DNA from: Owenia fusiformis
Taxonomy: Eukaryota > Annelida > Polychaeta > Sabellida > Oweniidae
DNA length: 64,000 nt
Assembly (NCBI GenBank): GCA_903813345.2
Contig: CAIIXF020000010.1
Location: 21,093,181-21,157,180 of the forward strand
Reading direction: 5' to 3'
Positions 59,784 to 64,000 of the stretch are shown here, piece by piece. The translations under genes and the position numbers were made by a program. Under the pieces are notes generated by a model. The model saw only the letters and a list, made by a program, of their open reading frames with translations, had not been told where the DNA came from and made no database searches. Numbering within the stretch: the stretch's first letter is position 1; each line of letters begins with the position of its first letter.

Positions 59784-59870
59784 TAACACAGGTTCTTGAA
59801 TGTTCCGTAACACAGGTTCATGAATACTCCGTAACATAGGTTCTTGAATATTCCGTAACACAGGTTCGTG
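59784..59870. repeat. 24-bp tandem repeat, ~3.6 copies
   Basis: Units of TAACACAGGTTCTTGAAT plus (A/G)TTCCG start at 59784, 59808, 59832 and 59856. The period of eight codons keeps a 60-codon minus-strand frame open, but nothing else supports a gene. Confidence 0.85.
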
Positions 59871-60547
59871 TGCAAGCGAGGTTAATCATACGCTTATTCT
59901 AAACTTGATAGGAGTATACAGTCGTAATACATGCAGTGTAGCTTATAGTGTATGACTTTTCTGAAAGTCGAATCTTAGAATTGTTATAAGTGGATCTTAT
60001 GTGTGACATCTATACTCATTATCTCGTATTTACGAGAACTGAATCCCAAACACTTTGGCAAGTTGCTAATGCACGGGAAAGATTGGCTTGAGAATGATGT
60101 GGATGGAATATTTGTATGCAAAAGACTTTGTTGTGTCAGCTTTTTAAGCTGTAAAACGTGCCCCTAGTCTTAATATGCATGAACGATGGAGACAGTAAAT
60201 CGTACCTCCAAAATGGTTACAATGAATCATACTGTGTTATCAATTCAATTTTCAAAATCAAACCTAAACAGGTGATAAAGAAACCGTACCTAAGTTATCG
60301 ATGGTGTGACGGCTAAACCCTGCATAACGGTACATTTAAATATTAGCAACAATAGTGAATAGTAACAATGGTTACGATTTATAAACCTTATAAACATGAG
60401 CAGTGGCGACGATTAAACCTTAGTAACATTAACAGTTGTGGCGATTAAACCCTAATCATATTAACAGTTGTGGCGAATAAACCTTAGTCATATTAACAGT
60501 TGTGGCGATTCCCTAGCCAAGTCAACAGTAATGACGATCCAACTTAA

Positions 60548-61532
60548 AGGGGCAACAAGGACTGTAGAGAGAATATTCGAAAAAAAAAATTTCTGAGTTA
60601 TCAGGTCAATATTTGGCTTAACATCTTCTTTGACATACCTATTTTCTTCAAATGTATGGATAAACTGTCAAGTTCAGCATTAAGAAGTGTAAATTCAGTT
60701 CAAAGCTTCTATAAAGGGAGTCCCGCTTATAGATTTTTAAGATTCGCCACGTTTCAAGAGGAATATCAGCTGAAATAATGTTCATCCAGGGGGTTTCTTT
60801 GCTGATAATGAAAATATATGTTAGTCTTGATGAAATGTCCAAACTTAAATACAGGGTGGGCCAGAAACGCCACATTTTTTTCAAGACACTACAACTTTTT
60901 TATTTTCCAACCTACATACCCCAAATTTTGCAGTTATATAGTGCCAAGGGTTCTTAGCAATAATAAATGTAATGTAACAGGTCCTTCTACGTGGATTATA
61001 TTTGATCTAAAAGAGGAGATCATTTGGTCTGCCACCCTAATTGATGATATATTTTAGTTTTAGTTGCCTTGCTGATATTGCAGTATCAATGAAATGTTAG
61101 CTAAGTTTTTTTCAACCTGTCTTAATTGCCAGCTTTAGTTGAGCAATTTTCTAGATTGGGTGCCTTAATACAATCTCCTGGAGACCTTCCCATACCCTAT
61201 ACTCACTGGGGTTTGCATCAGGGTTATTAGCTTGGCGATCATCAGTCCGTATCTGTTCAGGAACATTTTGCAAATTATGCTTATTTCTCATGGCACACCA
61301 CATGTTTAAGTGAGATGCTGGTGACATATTTTATTGAAATAAAAGTGTATAATTCATGATAAATGGCTAGAAAACAACCTCAAGTTACATTTGGTATGCA
61401 AATTATGATCTAATATCAAAAATTAAAAAAGTTGTAGCATTTTGAAAAAGTGGCGTTTTTTTGGCCCACCCTGTATATCTTGACTCTGGTCGATGATCGT
61501 TGAATGGCCCCCCTGCACTAATTGTTGCACCT
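60548..61532. mobile_element. TTAA-flanked TIR element, hosting a nested transposon
   Basis: TTAA|AGGGGCAACAA at the left and TTGTTGCACCT|TTAA at the right give a 4-bp TTAA duplication with short TIRs. The 985-bp span includes the nested element at 60852-61473, so the original was about 360 bp. TTAA targets fit piggyBac-like or Kolobok-like elements. No transposase was seen. Confidence 0.7.
60852..61473. mobile_element. 622-bp non-autonomous Tc1/mariner-type element
   Basis: TA|CAGGGTGGGCCAGAAACGCC at the left and GGCCCACCCTG|TA at the right are inverted repeats, with further inward matching (CACATTTTTTTCAA, CTACAACTTTTTTA). No transposase remains. Its CAGGGTGG end relates it to the elements at 21825 and 40425. 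Confidence 0.8.
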
Positions 61533-61619
61533 TTAACATTAGTCACATTAACTGTGGTGGCGGTTCAGCCTTAGCCGCGTTAACATTTGTGACGATTCCC
61601 GGGTGACGATTAAACCTTA

Positions 61620-62417
61620 CCCCCCTATCACACCAAACTAGTTCTTACCCGTCCTTGCCAGTCCTACGAAAACGTCGTAAAACGGGCTCAATCTGACTGT
61701 GGTCGGGAAATATGTCTGAAATAATTAGCTTCTTCGTTCTTAAACAGTCTTCAATACGTCCATCTCGTTCGAAGTTCGTTCAGGTCGGTGTGCAACGTCG
61801 TAGAACGCGTCCCTTAGTCTAGAAGGTCAACATGACCTGATTACAGAACGGTATGGTCGCCATCGAATTTTGAATCAATTCAAAATTCTAAAATCACATT
61901 CCCGTCTGAGAACGTTCATAAAGATCGTAAATAGACCTTAGAAAGTTGCAGCTACGTTCATTCCGTTCGCACACAGTTTCAAACCAGTTTTGAAGAACGC
62001 AGTGGCAACTTGTTTGGTGTGATAGCTATATTTTTGCTAACTCGTTCATAAGCAGTGTTAAATACGTTCTTAATCAGTTTAAACCCGTTTGCAATTAGTT
62101 CTACCTCGTTCTCAACACGTCCTCAGACAGTTCAACTCGTTGTTAAAACGTCCCTAGTAGGATTGAAGTACGACGGTTCCGTTCGTAGTACGTCCACCTC
62201 GTCGTTAGTACGTTGTCACTCGTTCTAATTGTAGAACGTGACGACCACGAGAACATTTTGAGCATCGTCTAAGTTCTAGAGGACCTACCCGTTCGAGTAC
62301 GTTCGATGAAGTTTGTAAATAGATCCCAGACGGTTCTTAGTAGGTCCAGTCCGTTCGTACACAGTTGAAGCCCGTTTTCGAGAACGTAGTGAGAACTAGT
62401 TTGGTGTGATAGTAGGG
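61620..62417 (+). mobile_element. 798-bp non-autonomous TIR element, full-length copy B
   Basis: The ends CCCCCC then TATCACACCAAACTAGTT and the inverted AACTAGTTTGGTGTGATA then GTAGGG are flanked by TTA on both sides (61617-61619 and 62418-62420). Excision leaves AAACC-TTA-GTCACACGAACCG, a regular unit of the host satellite, which confirms the 3-bp duplication. An internal TIR copy (about 62012-62030) divides it into two modules. It is the reverse complement of 281-1078 and of identical length. TTA targets suggest PIF/Harbinger. Confidence 0.85.
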
Positions 62418-62940
62418 TTAGTCACACGAACCGTGGAGGTGATTGAATCCTAACTACGATAACAGTGATGCCGACCAAATCTTGGCTACATTAACAGTGA
62501 TGACGATGAACCTTCAGCAGTATTTACAGTCGCGGCGATTAGATTTAGCCACGTAAGTAACCTACACGTAATTAGGTGGTGATTAAATATTAGCCGAGTT
62601 AACAGTGGTGACGATCAAATCTTCGCCATATTGACAGCAATGACGATTAAACTTCAACCATATTAACAATGGCGAGGATCAGATTTAGCAACGTTATTAA
62701 TACTTAGACAAGTACAAGTAATTCGGTGGTGATGATCAAACATTATACATTTATCAGTAGTGACAGGTAAACTTTAGACGCATTAACAGTGGTGACGATT
62801 GAATTGTAGCCATATTAACAGCGATAACACTCGAACCTTACCCATATTAAGCCATATTAACAGTGGTTACACTTAAACCTTACCCATATTAACTGTGATG
62901 ACGATTTTACCTTTGCAACATCAACAGTGGTGACGGTTAA

Positions 62941-63113
62941 AGGGTTCCTATAAGCTACCCGTATAAAAACAATATGGCGGCTCTTTGCGAGTCAACTGGA
63001 TCAGTCCATTTTTTAAAAAATAAGGGGAATTTTGTAAAATCCAGTTAATTGAAATTGTCTTGGAGATAAAGTAATCCGTTTATAATGATTCTGAAAACGA
63101 TATGCGTCACCCT
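62941..63113. mobile_element. 173-bp MITE with TTAA duplication
   Basis: TTAA|AGGGTTCC at the left and GTCACCCT|TTAA at the right. Removing it restores GACGG-TTAA-ACCTTAG, a normal satellite unit. The TIR is only about 5-6 bp. It may be a second TTAA-type family. Confidence 0.7.
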
Positions 63114-63370
63114 TTAAACCTTAGAGACGTTAACAGTTGTGCCGATTTAATCCTAACCTCATTACCAGTTATAGCGATCAAATCATAACAGCGATGAAGA
63201 CGATTTAACCTTAGCAAAATAAACACTGGTGACGGTGAAATCTAAGATGAAAATTAAATTTAGCCGACAATTAAAATAAGGTCATATTAACAGTGGTGCC
63301 GATTTAAACTTAGCCACATCAACAGAGGTCATGGTTAAATCTTAGACACTCTATCAGTGGTTACAATGAA

Positions 63371-64000
63371 GCAGTGAATGGTATTCAATTAATTCAAGAT
63401 TCTTATTGCATGTCGTAACACCCTGTTGCAAGACTGCTTATTTTGACATATTTTAATGCATGTTTCAATGTTGTAGAGACTTTATTCACAAGGATACAGA
63501 TATTGTGATGGATATCTTGATCATGTTAAATGCCTGGGTAGCCAGGCATAACATAACATACTTAAACATGTTACAAGCGTGAAATAAATCAAAAGTTATT
63601 GATAATTGAACTTGTTATGTATGTTAAATCTTAAAATTCATCGTCCATTATCAATTCAATATTCATGTTTGTTTTTCTTAACATGACATATATGCCTCTT
63701 TGCTACAAACGTTAATAACCGATTTCAATATTCAAATGGGTTACTCAGATTGAAAACAATATATTTTAAATTCTTAGTAATTACATTGATGTCGATAAAA
63801 GGATGTACTTACTCAAGTAATTGTTTCATTATCATTTACATTTTATTTTTAGATTATTTATTACATGATCGAATATTGATGACAATTTATATCAAAATAT
63901 GCTCGATTTCAATCAGTTGGGAGGCCAGCTTCTTGTCGTTCCTGTAGCCATAGCGCGCGAAACTCTGGAGGAATACATGCTAGTCTAAGGCACTTTTCAC
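63371..64000. other. Non-coding, nothing recognised
   Basis: AT-rich sequence to the end of the window without recognised features. Confidence 0.4.

Larger units (their letters stand above)
60300..63370. repeat. Degenerate ~33-bp satellite, interrupted by at least four transposons
   Basis: The consensus is close to ATTAACAGTGGTGACGATTA followed by AACCTTAGCCAC. Blocks are visible at 60300-60543, 61533-61616, 62421-62936 and 63118-63370. The gaps between blocks are filled by a TTAA-type element (60548-61532) containing a mariner-type element (60852-61473), the 798-bp TIR element (61620-62417) and a 173-bp MITE (62941-63113). Removing each restores a normal repeat unit. Unit divergence is high, so the array is old. 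Confidence 0.85.

Overview
The window reads as nuclear DNA of an invertebrate animal, most likely marine. It is AT-rich and gene-poor, with spliced genes separated by long introns, GT-AG junctions, and many short terminal-inverted-repeat (TIR) transposons and minisatellites. I cannot name the phylum. Only two host genes can be supported, both on the + strand.

Gene 1 (start of window to 17292) is the 3' part of an RGK-type (Rad/Gem/Kir) Ras-like GTPase. Three exons (10293-10375, 14996-15191, 17054-17292) join in phase and encode the switch region, NKxD, ETSA and a basic C-terminal tail. The exon with the P-loop was not found and probably lies upstream of base 1. Bases 1-10292 are therefore probably intron.

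Gene 2 (57820-58969) is a type II regulatory subunit of cAMP-dependent protein kinase. Its complete 363-codon reading frame lies in a single exon behind a good splice acceptor and a short 5' UTR, which suggests a retrocopy that uses an upstream non-coding exon. A TATA box plus splice donor near 49.4 kb is one candidate for that exon.

The rest is repeats. 0-1.6 kb: head-to-tail copies of a 798-bp TIR element, whose twin of identical length sits inverted at 61.6-62.4 kb. 2.2-12.4 kb: four minisatellite areas and a 1,075-bp foldback element with minisatellite arms and a perfect 9-bp target duplication. 17.6-22.9 kb: a tandem array interrupted by a 321-bp MITE, two further MITEs, and a decayed Tc1/mariner-type element carrying a Crypton/ZMYM-like gene fragment. 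24-31.7 kb: LINE remnants, a probable tRNA-derived SINE and a 1.6-kb TIR element. 33.9-42.7 kb: five tandem arrays or hairpins, a TIR element and a second mariner-type element with a recognisable dead transposase. 45.4-46.9 kb: a 1.45-kb element whose arms are arrays of a GGCGTAAAA-type unit. 60.3-63.4 kb: a degenerate ~33-bp satellite that has received at least four transposons, one nested in another. Between these are long stretches with no recognisable gene. No CRISPR array, rRNA or intact tRNA gene was seen.

The two genes share one possible theme. RGK GTPases restrain voltage-gated calcium channels and in vertebrates (Rad) are controlled by PKA. The RGK tail here has PKA-like Arg-Arg-x-Ser sites, and gene 2 encodes a PKA regulatory subunit. 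Their proximity may be coincidence.
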